Of a DNA stretch of 64,000 nucleotides, positions 21,294 to 31,401 are shown piece by piece (the stretch's first letter is position 1; the number at the start of each line of letters is the position of its first letter). The notes beneath the pieces are model-generated. The model saw only the letters and a list, made by a program, of their open reading frames with translations, had not been told where the DNA came from and searched no databases. Source of the stretch: Caldimonas tepidiphila. Lineage in GTDB: Bacteria > Pseudomonadota > Gammaproteobacteria > Burkholderiales > Burkholderiaceae_C. The stretch spans positions 1-64,000 of the forward strand of contig NZ_QXMG01000010.1 of assembly GCF_003569765.1 (NCBI RefSeq), given 5' to 3'. Made by a program: the position numbers and the translations under genes.

Positions 21294-22099
21294 ACTTCGG
21301 CCTCATCATCGTCGGCGACGAGATCCTCTCCGGCAAGCGCCAGGACAAGCACCTGCCGAAGGTGATCGAGCTGCTCGGCGCGCGCGGCCTCGCGCTGTCC
21401 TGGGCCCAGTACGTCGGCGACGACCCGCAGCGCCTGGAGCGCCTGCTGGGCGAGGCCTTCGCGTCCGGCGAGACCGTGTTCTCCTGCGGCGGCATCGGCG
21501 CGACACCCGACGACCACACGCGCCAGTGCGCGGCACGCGCGCTCGGGCAGCCGCTGGCGCTGCACCCCGAGGCCCGCGCGCTGATCCTCGAGCGCATGGC
21601 CGACGTCGCCCGCGAGCAGGGCCAGACCTTCGAGCCCGAGCATCCCGCCAACCGGCGCCGCCTCGAGATGGGCGTGTTCCCGCAGGGCGCGCGCATCATC
21701 CCGAACCCCTACAACAAGATCCCCGGCTTCTCGGCGGACGGCCCCGCAGGCGGCACGGTGCATTTCGTCCCCGGCTTCCCGGTGATGGCCTGGCCGATGA
21801 TCGAGTGGGTGCTCGAGACGCATTGCGCGCACCTCTTCCACCGCGTGAGCCATGTCGAGCGCTCGGTGATCGTCTACGGCGCGATGGAGGCGGCGCTCAC
21901 GCCGCTGATGGAGGAGATCGAATCGCACTTCGCCGGCGTGCGGGTCTTCAGCCTGCCGAGCGTCGACCACCCGGTGCATGGCCGCCACATCGAGCTTGGC
22001 GTCAAGGGCGAGGCTGCGGCGAGCGAGGAGGCCTACGCCGCGCTGCTGGCCGGGCTGCGCGAGCGGGATTGCCCGCTGGGCCCCGAACTGGTGCGCTGA
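21290..22099 (+). CDS. competence/damage-inducible protein A-like (MoaB/CinA N-terminal) protein
   Basis: A 269-residue protein with a molybdopterin-binding (MoCF) fold, as in the N-terminal half of CinA. Landmarks are FGLIIVGDEILSGKRQDKH (residues 3-21), VFSCGGIGATPDDHTRQ near residue 64 and FVPGFPVMAWPMIEWV near residue 159. It lacks the C-terminal CinA deamidase domain, so it is the short form that is widespread in betaproteobacteria. By relation to CinA it may hydrolyse ADP-ribose or a related nucleotide, but this is not shown. It starts inside the end of the EI24 gene. An AGGAGA ribosome site lies 6-8 bases before the ATG. Confidence 0.87.
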   Translation: MNFGLIIVGDEILSGKRQDKHLPKVIELLGARGLALSWAQYVGDDPQRLERLLGEAFASGETVFSCGGIGATPDDHTRQCAARALGQPLALHPEARALILERMADVAREQGQTFEPEHPANRRRLEMGVFPQGARIIPNPYNKIPGFSADGPAGGTVHFVPGFPVMAWPMIEWVLETHCAHLFHRVSHVERSVIVYGAMEAALTPLMEEIESHFAGVRVFSLPSVDHPVHGRHIELGVKGEAAASEEAYAALLAGLRERDCPLGPELVR

Positions 22100-22136
22100 C
22101 ACCTCCTGCGGTATCCCCATATTGGTGCTATAACTG

Positions 22137-22151
22137 GCACTGAATTGGTGC
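22137..22151 (+). promoter_or_regulatory. NtrC-binding site upstream of glnA
   Basis: GCAC-TGAATT-GGTGC matches the enteric NtrC site pattern GCAC-N6-GGTGC seen at glnA. Its centre lies about 141 bases upstream of the start site predicted from the sigma-54-like promoter at 22260-22275, close to the classical enhancer distance. A lone GGTGC half-site occurs at 22124-22128. Confidence 0.65.
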
Positions 22152-22259
22152 ACTCGGCGCTCTCGCACCCTCTCTGAAGTCTGCTGCAGGCACCTGCGCC
22201 CAACCTCAGGCATCTCGCTTCAACTGCGTTCCCCGGTGTGGTGAGCATGCCTCTGAAAC

Positions 22260-22275
22260 GGGCATGGTTTCTGCT
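22260..22275 (+). promoter_or_regulatory. sigma-54-like promoter of glnA
   Basis: GGGCAT-GGTTT-CTGCT has the invariant GG (22261-22262) and GC (22273-22274) ten bases apart, as required for a -24/-12 promoter, with fair agreement to TGGCAC-N5-TTGCA. Together with the upstream NtrC site it fits nitrogen-controlled transcription. A TGCTACATT extended -10 overlaps it, so a sigma-70 promoter is also possible. Confidence 0.55.
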
Positions 22276-22359
22276 ACATTGCAGTGCGCTTTTCGGGAGG
22301 GTCCGGCGGCCTGACCCCGATGTCCCCCATACACATTGATTCCCCATGAGGAGCTCTTG

Positions 22360-23775
22360 ATGGCAAAGACCGTCGCCGACGTGATGCAGATGGTGAAGGA
22401 GAACGAAGTCAAGTTCGTCGACTTCCGTTTCACCGACACCCGCGGCAAGGAACAGCACGTGACCGTGCCGGTGTCGCATTTCGATGAAGACAAGTTCACG
22501 TCGGGTCATGCGTTCGACGGTTCCTCGATCGCCGGCTGGAAGGGCATCGAAGCCTCCGACATGCAGCTGATCCCGGATCCGAACACGGCCAACATCGATC
22601 CGTTCTTCGAAGAGCCGACGCTGATCCTGACCTGCGACGTCATCGATCCCGCCGACGGCAAGCCCTACGAGCGCGACCCGCGCTCGCTGGCCAAGCGCGC
22701 CGAGGCCTACATGAAGTCCACCGGCCTGGGCGACACCGCCTACTTCGGTCCGGAGCCCGAGTTCTTCGTGTTCGACAGCGTGCGCTGGAACATCGACATG
22801 TCCGGCTGCTTCTCGCAGATCGAATCCGAGGAAGCCGCCTGGAACACCGGCAAGGACTACGAGCACGGCAACAAGGGCTTCCGCCCGACCGTCAAGGGCG
22901 GCTACTTCCCCGTCCCGCCGGTCGACTCGGGCCAAGACATGCGCTCGGAGATGTGCCTGATCCTCGAGCAGATGGGCATCCCCGTCGAGGTCCACCACCA
23001 CGAGGTGGCCAACGCCGGCCAGATGGAGATCGGCACCAAGTTCAGCACGCTGATCGAGCGCGCCGACTGGGTCCAGCTGCAGAAGTACATCATCCACAAC
23101 GTCGCGGCCGCCTACGGCAAGACCGCCACGTTCATGCCCAAGCCGATCGTCGGCGACAACGGCAGCGGCATGCACGTGCACCAGTCCGTGTGGAAGGACG
23201 GCAAGAACCTGTTCGCCGGCGACGGCTACGCGGGCCTGTCCGACTTCGCGCTGTACTACATCGGCGGCATCATCAAGCACGCCCGAGCGCTCAACGCGAT
23301 CACGAACCCCGGCACCAACAGCTACAAGCGCCTGGTGCCCGGCTTCGAAGCCCCGGTGAAGCTGGCCTACTCGGCCAAGAACCGCTCGGCCTCGATCCGC
23401 ATCCCCTACGTCGCGAACCCGAAGGGCCGTCGCGTGGAAGCCCGCTTCCCGGATCCCCTGATGAACCCCTACCTGGGCTTCGCCGCGCTGCTGATGGCGG
23501 GCCTGGACGGCGTCGAGAACAAGATCCACCCGGGCGAGGCCGCCACAAAGGACCTCTACCACCTGCCGCCGGAAGAGGACGCGAAGATCCCGACCGTCTG
23601 CCACAGCCTGGACCAGGCGCTCGAGGCGCTCGACGCCGACCGCGCCTTCCTGACCAAGGGCGGCGTGTTCACGGACGCCTACATCGACGCCTACATCGAC
23701 CTGAAGATGCAGGAAGTCACGCGCTTCCGCATGGCCACGCACCCGGTCGAGTTCGACATGTACTACGCCCTCTGA
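22360..23775 (+). CDS. glnA: glutamine synthetase, type I
   Basis: A 471-residue GlnA that makes glutamine from glutamate, ammonia and ATP, forming dodecamers in the cytosol. Typical features are the start [20 protein letters not shown], the [12 protein letters not shown] loop near residue 49, the metal-binding [11 protein letters not shown] near residue 129, [10 protein letters not shown] near residue 267 and the [12 protein letters not shown] site near residue 345. The adenylylation tyrosine lies in DLYHLPPEE near residue 396, so activity is presumably adjusted by GlnE. A GAGGAGCT ribosome site precedes the ATG. It is followed by ntrB and ntrC, and preceded by NtrC and sigma-54 signals. Confidence 0.98.
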   Translation: MAKTVADVMQMVKENEVKFVDFRFTDTRGKEQHVTVPVSHFDEDKFTSGHAFDGSSIAGWKGIEASDMQLIPDPNTANIDPFFEEPTLILTCDVIDPADGKPYERDPRSLAKRAEAYMKSTGLGDTAYFGPEPEFFVFDSVRWNIDMSGCFSQIESEEAAWNTGKDYEHGNKGFRPTVKGGYFPVPPVDSGQDMRSEMCLILEQMGIPVEVHHHEVANAGQMEIGTKFSTLIERADWVQLQKYIIHNVAAAYGKTATFMPKPIVGDNGSGMHVHQSVWKDGKNLFAGDGYAGLSDFALYYIGGIIKHARALNAITNPGTNSYKRLVPGFEAPVKLAYSAKNRSASIRIPYVANPKGRRVEARFPDPLMNPYLGFAALLMAGLDGVENKIHPGEAATKDLYHLPPEEDAKIPTVCHSLDQALEALDADRAFLTKGGVFTDAYIDAYIDLKMQEVTRFRMATHPVEFDMYYAL

Positions 23776-23801
23776 TCCGCTCCACCGGATCCGACAGCGA
23801 G

Positions 23802-23829
23802 AAGGGACGGCGCGAGCCGTCCCTTTTTC
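23802..23829 (+). terminator. intrinsic terminator of glnA
   Basis: AAGGGACGGC and GCCGTCCCTT form a ten-base stem with a GCGA loop and a T5 tail, 27 bases after the stop. It separates glnA from the ntrB-ntrC part, so ntrBC must depend on read-through or on its own promoter. Confidence 0.9.
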
Positions 23830-23962
23830 TTTGCCTTCTTCTTCTCGGCGGCGCGCCGATGCCGGGGCGCGGCGCGTGCCCTATTTCGCAGGCGCGCGGC
23901 CTTTGGCCGATACTCGAACGCTTTGGCTTGAACCGCTCGCCGCAGTCGGGTTCCAATTCCGC

Positions 23963-24532
23963 ATGCTGCCGAAGAACCCTCCGAATCTCCCGATCTCCTG
24001 CCGGGGCCTGACGGCCGGCGCGCTCGTCGTGCTGGCCGGCGCGCTCGCGACGCCGGCGCAGGCCCAGGGCACCGTCTACCGCTGCCCGGGCAACAGCTTC
24101 ACCAACTCGATCTCCGAGGTGGAGGCGCAGCAGCGCGGCTGCAAGCCGCTCGACGGCGGTCATGTCAGCGTGCTGCAGACGCGCATCCCGCGCACGCCGC
24201 CGCCCGCCGCGCCCGCGTCGGGCGCCTCCGGCCCGGCCGCGGCGCCTGCGCCCGCGCCCGTGTCACGCCCGGCCGACTCGCGCGTGAGCCCGAGCGAGCA
24301 GCGCGCGCGCGACAGCGACGCGCGGCGCATCCTCGAGGCGGAGCTGCGCAAGGAGGAGGAGCGCCTGGCCGAGCTGCACAAGGAATACAACAAGGGCGAG
24401 CCCGAGCGCCGCGGCGACGAGCGCAACTACGCGCGCTACCAGGAGCGCGTGTCGGAGATGAAGGCCGGCATCGCGCGCAAGGAGAGCGACATCGCGGCGA
24501 TCAAGCGCGAGCTCGCGAAGCTGCCGCAGTGA
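23963..24532 (+). CDS. exported coiled-coil protein, DUF4124-like N-terminus
   Basis: A 189-residue protein inserted between glnA and ntrB. A signal peptide is evident (hydrophobic GALVVLAGALATPAQAQG, cleavage likely after AQA near residue 35). The mature start GTVYRCPGNSFTNSISEVEAQQRGCKPL has two cysteines and resembles DUF4124-type domains. A proline/alanine linker follows, then a charged coiled coil from about residue 110 to the end (SDARRILEAELRKEEERLAEL and onwards). Similar proteins sit at this place in related genomes as far as I recall. Function unknown. The ATG at 23963 lacks a clear ribosome site. Its stop overlaps a GTG that could start ntrB. Confidence 0.65.
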   Translation: MLPKNPPNLPISCRGLTAGALVVLAGALATPAQAQGTVYRCPGNSFTNSISEVEAQQRGCKPLDGGHVSVLQTRIPRTPPPAAPASGASGPAAAPAPAPVSRPADSRVSPSEQRARDSDARRILEAELRKEEERLAELHKEYNKGEPERRGDERNYARYQERVSEMKAGIARKESDIAAIKRELAKLPQ

Positions 24533-24534
24533 AC

Positions 24535-25638
24535 ATGAAGCCGCATCCGCAGACCCTGCTGCCGGCGCCGCTGCCGGCCTCCCCCTACGACGCGCTCGAC
24601 CACCTCGCGACGATGGTGGCCGTGGTGCGCACCGACGGCGCCTGCCTGTTCGTCAACACCGCCTTCGAGAACGTGCTCGGGCTGTCGCGGCGCAGCATGC
24701 TGCGCGGCTCGCTGTTCGACTGGTTCGGCGCGCCCGATCAGGTGCGCGACATCGTCGCGGCGGTGGCGCGCAACGACTTCTCCGCCAGCCGCTCCGACGC
24801 GCTGCTCAAGCGGCTGTCGGGCCCGGCCCATGGCGAGCCGCTGCCGGTGCACGTGATCGTGTCGCAGACGGGCGACCCGGACACGGCGGTGGTCGAGCTC
24901 GTCGAGATCCAGCAGCAGACGCGCCAGGACCGCGAGGAGCGCGCGCTCGACCAGGCGCAGGCCACCAAGGAGCTGATCCGCAACCTCGCGCACGAGATCA
25001 AGAACCCGCTCGGCGGCATCCGCGGCGCGGCCCAGCTGCTGGAGATGGAGCTCGAGTCGAAGGGCCTGACCGAGTACACGCAGGTCATCATCAACGAGGC
25101 CGACCGGCTGCAGGCGCTCGTCGACCGGCTGCTCGCGCCGCACCGCAAGCCCCACGTCGTCAGCGACGTCAACGTGCACGAGGTCTGCGAGCGCGTGCGC
25201 TCGCTGATCCTCGCCGAGTTCCCGCGCGGCCTGCAGGTACGGCGCGACTACGACACCTCGATCCCCGACTTCCGCGGCGACCGCGAGCAGCTGATCCAGG
25301 CGGTGCTCAACATCGCGCACAACGCCGCGCAGGCGCTCGCCGAGCGCCGCGCCTGCGGCGACGCCTGCATCACGCTCAAGACCCGCGTCGGGCGCCAGGT
25401 CACGATCGGCAAGCAGCGCTACCGTCTGGCATTGGAATTGCATATCCAGGACAACGGTCCGGGCGTTCCCGAATCGATCCGCGATCGCATCTTCTTCCCG
25501 CTGGTGTCGGGGCGCGAGGGCGGGTCCGGCTTGGGGCTGACGCTCGCGCAGACCTTCGTGCAGCAGCACCACGGCACGATCGAATGCGAGAGCGTGCCCG
25601 GGCACACGGACTTCAAGATCCTGATTCCGCTGCCCTGA
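24535..25638 (+). CDS. ntrB: nitrogen regulation sensor kinase NtrB
   Basis: A 367-residue cytosolic histidine kinase/phosphatase that senses nitrogen status through PII and controls NtrC. A PAS domain (about residues 20-130; VVRTDGACLFVNTAFENVLGLS) is followed by the phospho-acceptor segment NLAHEIKNPLGGIRGAAQLLE with the catalytic His near residue 152. Then come the ATPase boxes: N box LNIAHNAAQAL, G1 DNGPGVP and G2 GGSGLGLTLAQ. No membrane segment, as usual for NtrB. I use ATG 24535; a GTG at 24529, overlapping the previous stop, is equally plausible. ntrC follows 62 bases later. Confidence 0.96.
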   Translation: MKPHPQTLLPAPLPASPYDALDHLATMVAVVRTDGACLFVNTAFENVLGLSRRSMLRGSLFDWFGAPDQVRDIVAAVARNDFSASRSDALLKRLSGPAHGEPLPVHVIVSQTGDPDTAVVELVEIQQQTRQDREERALDQAQATKELIRNLAHEIKNPLGGIRGAAQLLEMELESKGLTEYTQVIINEADRLQALVDRLLAPHRKPHVVSDVNVHEVCERVRSLILAEFPRGLQVRRDYDTSIPDFRGDREQLIQAVLNIAHNAAQALAERRACGDACITLKTRVGRQVTIGKQRYRLALELHIQDNGPGVPESIRDRIFFPLVSGREGGSGLGLTLAQTFVQQHHGTIECESVPGHTDFKILIPLP

Positions 25639-25700
25639 GTCCGACGGTCCTCCGGTGGGCGGGGCGGGCGGCCGAAATACAAGAGAGGGCAGGGCGCTGC

Positions 25701-27251
<1,551 letters not shown>

Positions 27252-27258
27252 GCCAGCG

Positions 27259-27278
27259 CCGCGCGCTCACGCGCGCGG
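27259..27278. terminator. GC-rich hairpin between convergent ntrC and xthA
   Basis: CCGCGCG pairs with CGCGCGG across a short CTCA-containing loop in the 33-base gap between the two stops. No U tract is present on either side, so its use as a terminator is uncertain. Confidence 0.4.
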
Positions 27279-27284
27279 GGCTCC

Positions 27285-28064
27285 TCAGGCGATCTCGACG
27301 AGCACCGGCGCGTGGTCGCTCGGGCGCTCGTTGCGGCGCGGCTGCTTGTCGATCGTGCAGGCGGTGACGCGGCCCTTGAGCGCGTCGCTCACGAGGATGT
27401 GGTCGATGCGCAGGCCCTGGTTCTTCCTGAACGCGAGGTTGCGGTAGTCCCACCAGCTCCAGCTCCGCGGCGCCTGCTCGAAGAGCCGGAACGCGTCGCT
27501 GAGGCCGAGGCCCACGAGCGCCTGGAAGTGCCCGCGCTCCTCGGGCGTGCAGTGGATCTGGCCGGCCCAGGCGACGGGGTCGTGCACGTCGCGGTCATCG
27601 GGGGCGATGTTGTAGTCGCCCATCAGCACGAGGCGGGGGTGGCGCGCGAGCTCTTGCGCGAGCCACTCGCGCAGCGCCTCGAGCCAGCGCATCTTGTAGG
27701 CGAACTTCTCGCTGCCCGGCGCCTGGCCGTTGGGGAAGTAGGCGCCGATCACGCGCAGCGCGTCGGGCGTGCCTTCGAGCAGCGTGCCGGCGATGACGCG
27801 CGCCTGCTCGTCGGCGAAGCCGGGGATGTTCTTCACCACGTCGGTGGCCGGCGTGCGCGACAGCAGCGCGACGCCGTTGTAGGTGCGCTGGCCGAACCAC
27901 TGCGCCTGCCAGCCGGCCTCGGCCAGCGCCGCGGCCGGGAACTTGTCGTCGGTGAGCTTGGTTTCCTGCAGCACGAGCGCGTCGGGCTGCGCGGCGGCGA
28001 GCCAGTCGAGCAGCTGCGGCAGGCGCACGGCGAGCGAGTTGACGTTCCAGGTGGCGAGCCGCAT
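27285..28064 (-). CDS. xthA: exodeoxyribonuclease III
   Basis: A 259-residue AP endonuclease and 3'-to-5' exonuclease for base-excision repair. It starts MRLATWNVNSLAVRLPQLLDWL, with the metal-binding Asn; LQETKL carries the catalytic Glu near residue 34. GVALLSR, GAYFPNGQ, MGDYNIAPDDRDVHDP near residue 149 and the final RIDHILVSD and PSDHAPVLVEI, with the catalytic His, are all present. Full length for the XthA/ExoA family. Convergent with ntrC. Confidence 0.95.
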   Translation of the reverse strand: MRLATWNVNSLAVRLPQLLDWLAAAQPDALVLQETKLTDDKFPAAALAEAGWQAQWFGQRTYNGVALLSRTPATDVVKNIPGFADEQARVIAGTLLEGTPDALRVIGAYFPNGQAPGSEKFAYKMRWLEALREWLAQELARHPRLVLMGDYNIAPDDRDVHDPVAWAGQIHCTPEERGHFQALVGLGLSDAFRLFEQAPRSWSWWDYRNLAFRKNQGLRIDHILVSDALKGRVTACTIDKQPRRNERPSDHAPVLVEIA

Positions 28065-28179
28065 GGTTCTCTTCGTTCCTCTTCAGATCGGTGGTCGGGA
28101 CGCGCCGCTGCACGGCGGTCCCGGATTGTGCTCCGCAGCCGGCTTCCCCGCTCGCCTCGCCACGCGCCGTGGCGCCGTC

Positions 28180-28692
28180 TCAGCGGAACCTTCGCGCCAC
28201 CCGCATCAGCGCGCGCTGCAGCACGACCAGGATCGCGGTGACCAGCACGGCGGTCGTGAAGAGCGCCAGGCTCTCCTCCTCGGCCGCGCGCAGACCGAAG
28301 CTCAGCGCGGTCGACACCGCGGGCGGATGCATCAGGTCGAACACCACCATCGCGCCGATCGCCAGCAGCATCGCGATACCCGCGGACAGGTAGCCCGGCC
28401 CGAGCAGCTCGTGGCTGAGCCATCCGAGCAGGGCGGCGCCGATCTGGGAGATCACCAGCCGGCGCACGTTGTTCATCTCGTGCTCGGGATCGAGGTAGAT
28501 CAGGAAGGCGCTCGACGCCAGCGAGGCGAACAGCAGGCGCTGGCGGGCCACCGACTCGACGAAGGCGAGCACCAGCAGCACCGTGAGCGTGGGCATCAGC
28601 GCGAGCAGCAGCTCGGCCTTGACGCTGCGGCGCCGGCGCGAAGGCAGGCTCGACGGCCTGTCTTCCTGCGGGGGAGGAGCGGGGCTGGGCAC
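28180..28692 (-). CDS. HPP family integral membrane protein
   Basis: A small membrane protein, about 170 residues, with four hydrophobic helices and the family-naming HPP motif in FDLMHPPAVSTALSFGLRAAEEE near residue 105. An earlier conserved part is FLIYLDPEHEMNNVRRLVISQ. Some plant and cyanobacterial HPP proteins carry nitrite into plastids or cells; for bacterial forms the substrate is open. The start is uncertain: I use the GTG at 28690-28692, while an ATG at 28594-28596 would remove part of the first helix. The first stretch before the helices is proline- and arginine-rich. It heads the accessory block that runs to 41 kb. Confidence 0.75.
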   Translation of the reverse strand: MPSPAPPPQEDRPSSLPSRRRRSVKAELLLALMPTLTVLLVLAFVESVARQRLLFASLASSAFLIYLDPEHEMNNVRRLVISQIGAALLGWLSHELLGPGYLSAGIAMLLAIGAMVVFDLMHPPAVSTALSFGLRAAEEESLALFTTAVLVTAILVVLQRALMRVARRFR

Positions 28693-28759
28693 CCGGAGTC
28701 GAGCCGAGGTGGGGCAGACGAGGAACGGGCGAGCGAGGACGTCCGCCCCTGCGCACGCA

Positions 28760-29092
28760 TCAGGCCGCCGCCATCCTGCGGCACTCGTCGGCGCAGCGGC
28801 GGCACGCGACGGCGCACTGCTGGCAGTGATCGTGCTGGTGCTTCGCGCACTCGTCGCCGCAGGCCTGGCAGATGTCGGCGCAGACGCGGCACAGCTGCTT
28901 CGCGAACTCGCTGCCGCGCGCCATGTAGCCGGCGGCAAGCCGGCAGATCGCGGCGCAGTCGATGTCCAGCACGATGCAGCGCGCCATCATCTTGACGTCC
29001 TGCTCCTGCAGGCAGGCGCTGGCGCAGTGGTCGCAGGCATCGGCGCAGGCGTTGCAGGCCTCGACGCAGGCCTGGTGGATCTGGTGAGACAT
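28760..29092 (-). CDS. four-helix-bundle copper storage protein (Csp-like, DUF326)
   Basis: A 110-residue cytosolic protein with 19 cysteines, at positions 9, 13, 16, 20, 23, 27, 39, 46, 50, 68, 71, 75, 78, 82, 90, 93, 97, 100 and 104, mostly in CxxC and CxxxC spacing along predicted helices. This is the pattern of the Csp copper storage proteins, where thiols line the core of a four-helix bundle and hold many Cu(I) ions. There is no Tat or Sec signal, which matches the cytosolic Csp3 type. The C-terminal part also has histidines (KHQHDHC). The ATG at 29090-29092 has an AGGAGT site upstream. It would store or detoxify copper. Confidence 0.9.
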   Translation of the reverse strand: MSHQIHQACVEACNACADACDHCASACLQEQDVKMMARCIVLDIDCAAICRLAAGYMARGSEFAKQLCRVCADICQACGDECAKHQHDHCQQCAVACRRCADECRRMAAA

Positions 29093-29401
29093 GGGTCACT
29101 CCTTCCGTGTGGGTGTCGGCGCGTTCCTGCGCCGATGGTTGGAAACGTGGGGAGCAGGGGCGGTCGCCGGCCGGGAAAGCCGGCAGGCGTCCTGTCGGGC
29201 GTGCCACTGGCGTCGCCTGTCCGGTCGACGCGATGTGCAACTCCTGCCCCGGCTTGCATCGTGAACCTCACGCAGCGGCGCAGTGCCGGTCCGCGGATCC
29301 GGCCGTCCCGGGAGGCAGGGTCTGCTTCCCCGAACGGTTCCCCCAGGTGCGGCAAGCGGCGTTCCATGCGCGGGTCGTCCGCAAGGCCTGAGAGCGGTCT
29401 C
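29093..29401. other. gene-free stretch upstream of the copper storage gene
   Basis: 309 bases with no gene I can support. It should carry the minus-strand promoter of the Csp-like gene. I looked for a CueR-type inverted repeat and did not find a convincing one. Confidence 0.4.
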
Positions 29402-30724
29402 TCATTCGCTGCCCGCCGGCAGCTCGAGCCGCAGCCCCAGAACGCGCGCCTGCGCCAGCAGGACATCGCGGCGCGCCTGCAGGCTGACCGTCTGGGCAAT
29501 GGCCTCGGACACCAGCGCGAGCCGGCGCCGTAGCGCCAGCCGTCGCGAGGGCTCGGTGACTGCCTCCTCGACGATCCCGATCGCGTGCAGCAGTCGGGCG
29601 AACACCTCGGCGTCGCCGCGGGTGTGCGACACGATCGCGTCGAAGGCGAGCGCGCTCAGGCTCTCGAAGTCCGGTCCCCGCGCCACGACCCGCAGCGTGC
29701 ATCCGTCGCTGCGGCAGGGGCCGGGAATGTGCCGGCCCGCCAGCCGCACGAGCAGCGCGGTCAGGTGGTCGATGCACATCACCGCGGTCGTCGGGTCGTT
29801 GACGCCGGGCGACAGCGCCTTCACCGCCACGTCGACGATCTGCTGCACCCCGTAGGGCGCATCCTGGTGCACCGTGCGCTGGCGCTGGATCGAGAGCAGC
29901 CGGCACAAGGCGTCGGCGTCCGCCTCGCCGGGTGGTGCATCGCCCGACAACTCGGCAAGCGGCCGGCCCTCGATCACGAAGTCGCCGATGCAGTGCGCGA
30001 GGCGCACGACCCGATCCTGCCGTGCGGCGAACTCGAGCAGTCCCGCATCGTCCACCCCCACGATGTAGCCGGTCGACTTCGCGGCCACCGGGTGCCAGCG
30101 CGTCGGCATCCCGGCGGCGCAGTCCTCCGTGGCCGGCAGCGCTTCGCCGAGCCTGCAGGGGAAGAGGCGGTCGATGGCCCGCGTGGTCTCGCCGGCGATG
30201 CGCTCGAGGATCGAGGAGGCATGGATCGACGAGGCGACGTGGTGGATGAAGTAGATCAGCATCGCCACGCCGAAGAGCGCGAGCACCACGCCGCCGAGCA
30301 CCGCGAAGGAGGGCAGGAAGCCCGCTCCCTCGTCGCTGCTGCGCACGGTGCGCAGCACCACCAGGCAGTAGGCGAAGATGCCGACGAAGACCCCCAGCAC
30401 GAACTGGGTCGGGCGGTCGTTCATGAAGTTGCGCAGCACGCGCGGCGAGTACTGGCTCGACGCGAGCGACAGCGCGACGATCGTCACCGAGAACACGACG
30501 CCCGCGACCGTGATCATCGACGTCGCGATCGCCGACAGCATGCTGCGCGCGCCGTCGGGCCCGGCGCCGAAAAGGCGGGGCCACCGTGCCGCGAGGTCCG
30601 CGTCGATCCAGGAATGGGCCTCGATCAGCATCAGCGCGAGCCAGATGGCACCCGCCACGACGAGGGTGGGCACGAACCACAGGCTCGCACGCAATCTCAG
30701 CCACAACTCACGCACCCGGCTCAT
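29402..30724 (-). CDS. DUF2254 family membrane protein
   Basis: A 440-residue predicted inner-membrane protein of the DUF2254 family. Four hydrophobic segments lie in the N-terminal half (about residues 18-38, 65-90, 110-130, 145-170), including SMITVAGVVFSVTIVALSLASSQYSPRVL, a strong family signature. A soluble C-terminal half follows with SPGVNDPTTAVMCIDHL near residue 300. Function unknown. The ATG at 30722-30724 has GGGGG about 8 bases upstream; the frame extends to 30814 but adds nothing conserved. It is divergent from the DUF421 gene. Confidence 0.88.
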   Translation of the reverse strand: MSRVRELWLRLRASLWFVPTLVVAGAIWLALMLIEAHSWIDADLAARWPRLFGAGPDGARSMLSAIATSMITVAGVVFSVTIVALSLASSQYSPRVLRNFMNDRPTQFVLGVFVGIFAYCLVVLRTVRSSDEGAGFLPSFAVLGGVVLALFGVAMLIYFIHHVASSIHASSILERIAGETTRAIDRLFPCRLGEALPATEDCAAGMPTRWHPVAAKSTGYIVGVDDAGLLEFAARQDRVVRLAHCIGDFVIEGRPLAELSGDAPPGEADADALCRLLSIQRQRTVHQDAPYGVQQIVDVAVKALSPGVNDPTTAVMCIDHLTALLVRLAGRHIPGPCRSDGCTLRVVARGPDFESLSALAFDAIVSHTRGDAEVFARLLHAIGIVEEAVTEPSRRLALRRRLALVSEAIAQTVSLQARRDVLLAQARVLGLRLELPAGSE

Positions 30725-30846
30725 CGAGTGCCCCCGCTGCAATCCGCGCGCCCATTGCCGCCGGGGGAAGGCATGGACATTGCCGAAAGCGGGCGACCGC
30801 GCCGTTCCCGGCATGCGGTCCGCAACGCGGACATGGGGGCAAGGGC

Positions 30847-31401
30847 ATGTTCTTCGACGGATGGATGGCGCTGGCGCGCATCGTGATTCTCGGCACGCTC
30901 GCCTACGTGGCGCTGGTGCTGCTGCTGCGCGTGACCGGCAAGCGCACGCTCTCCAAGCTCAATGCCTTCGACCTGATCGTCACGGTGGCGCTCGGCTCGA
31001 CGCTGGCGACGGTGCTGCTGTCCAAGGACGTCTCGCTCAGCGAGGGCGTGACAGCGCTGGCGCTGCTGATCGGGCTGCAGTGGATCCTCACCTGGCTGTC
31101 GGTGCGCTCGCGGCGCGTCTCCGACTGGGTCAAGGCCGAGCCGAGCCTGCTGTATCACGAGGGCCGCTTCCTGCGCGACGCGATGAGGCGCGAGCGCGTC
31201 ACCGAGGACGAGCTGCGCGCGGCGGTGCGCATGCACGGCTTCGGCCGCATGGAGCAGGCCGTGGCGGTGATCCTGGAGACCGACGGCAGCCTGGACGTGA
31301 TCGGCCCGCCCGGCGATCGGCCCTGGACGGCGCTGGCGAACGTGCAGGGCAGCGAGGCCCGGGCCCTGCGCGAGGCGCCTCCCGGGGACGAGGGGCCATG
31401 A
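30847..31401 (+). CDS. DUF421 family membrane protein (YetF/YcaP-like)
   Basis: A 184-residue protein with three N-terminal membrane helices (about residues 8-26, 40-60, 64-84) and a cytosolic C-terminal domain. The family motif LLLRVTGKRTLSKLNAFDLIVTVALGSTLAT occupies residues 24-54. The C-terminal domain has EPSLLYHEGRFL and a VAVILETDG segment. YetF-like proteins are membrane proteins of unknown role, in some bacteria linked to sporulation or stress. It is translationally coupled with the next gene through an ATGA overlap at 31398-31401. Confidence 0.88.
   Translation: MFFDGWMALARIVILGTLAYVALVLLLRVTGKRTLSKLNAFDLIVTVALGSTLATVLLSKDVSLSEGVTALALLIGLQWILTWLSVRSRRVSDWVKAEPSLLYHEGRFLRDAMRRERVTEDELRAAVRMHGFGRMEQAVAVILETDGSLDVIGPPGDRPWTALANVQGSEARALREAPPGDEGP

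Noticed and set aside
22136-22153. TGGCAC followed by TGGTGCA as a sigma-54 promoter
   Set aside because: The GG and GC are not ten bases apart; the sequence fits the NtrC site much better.
29093-29401. Possible CueR box before the Csp-like gene
   Set aside because: Only scattered partial matches, with no inverted repeat of the right length.
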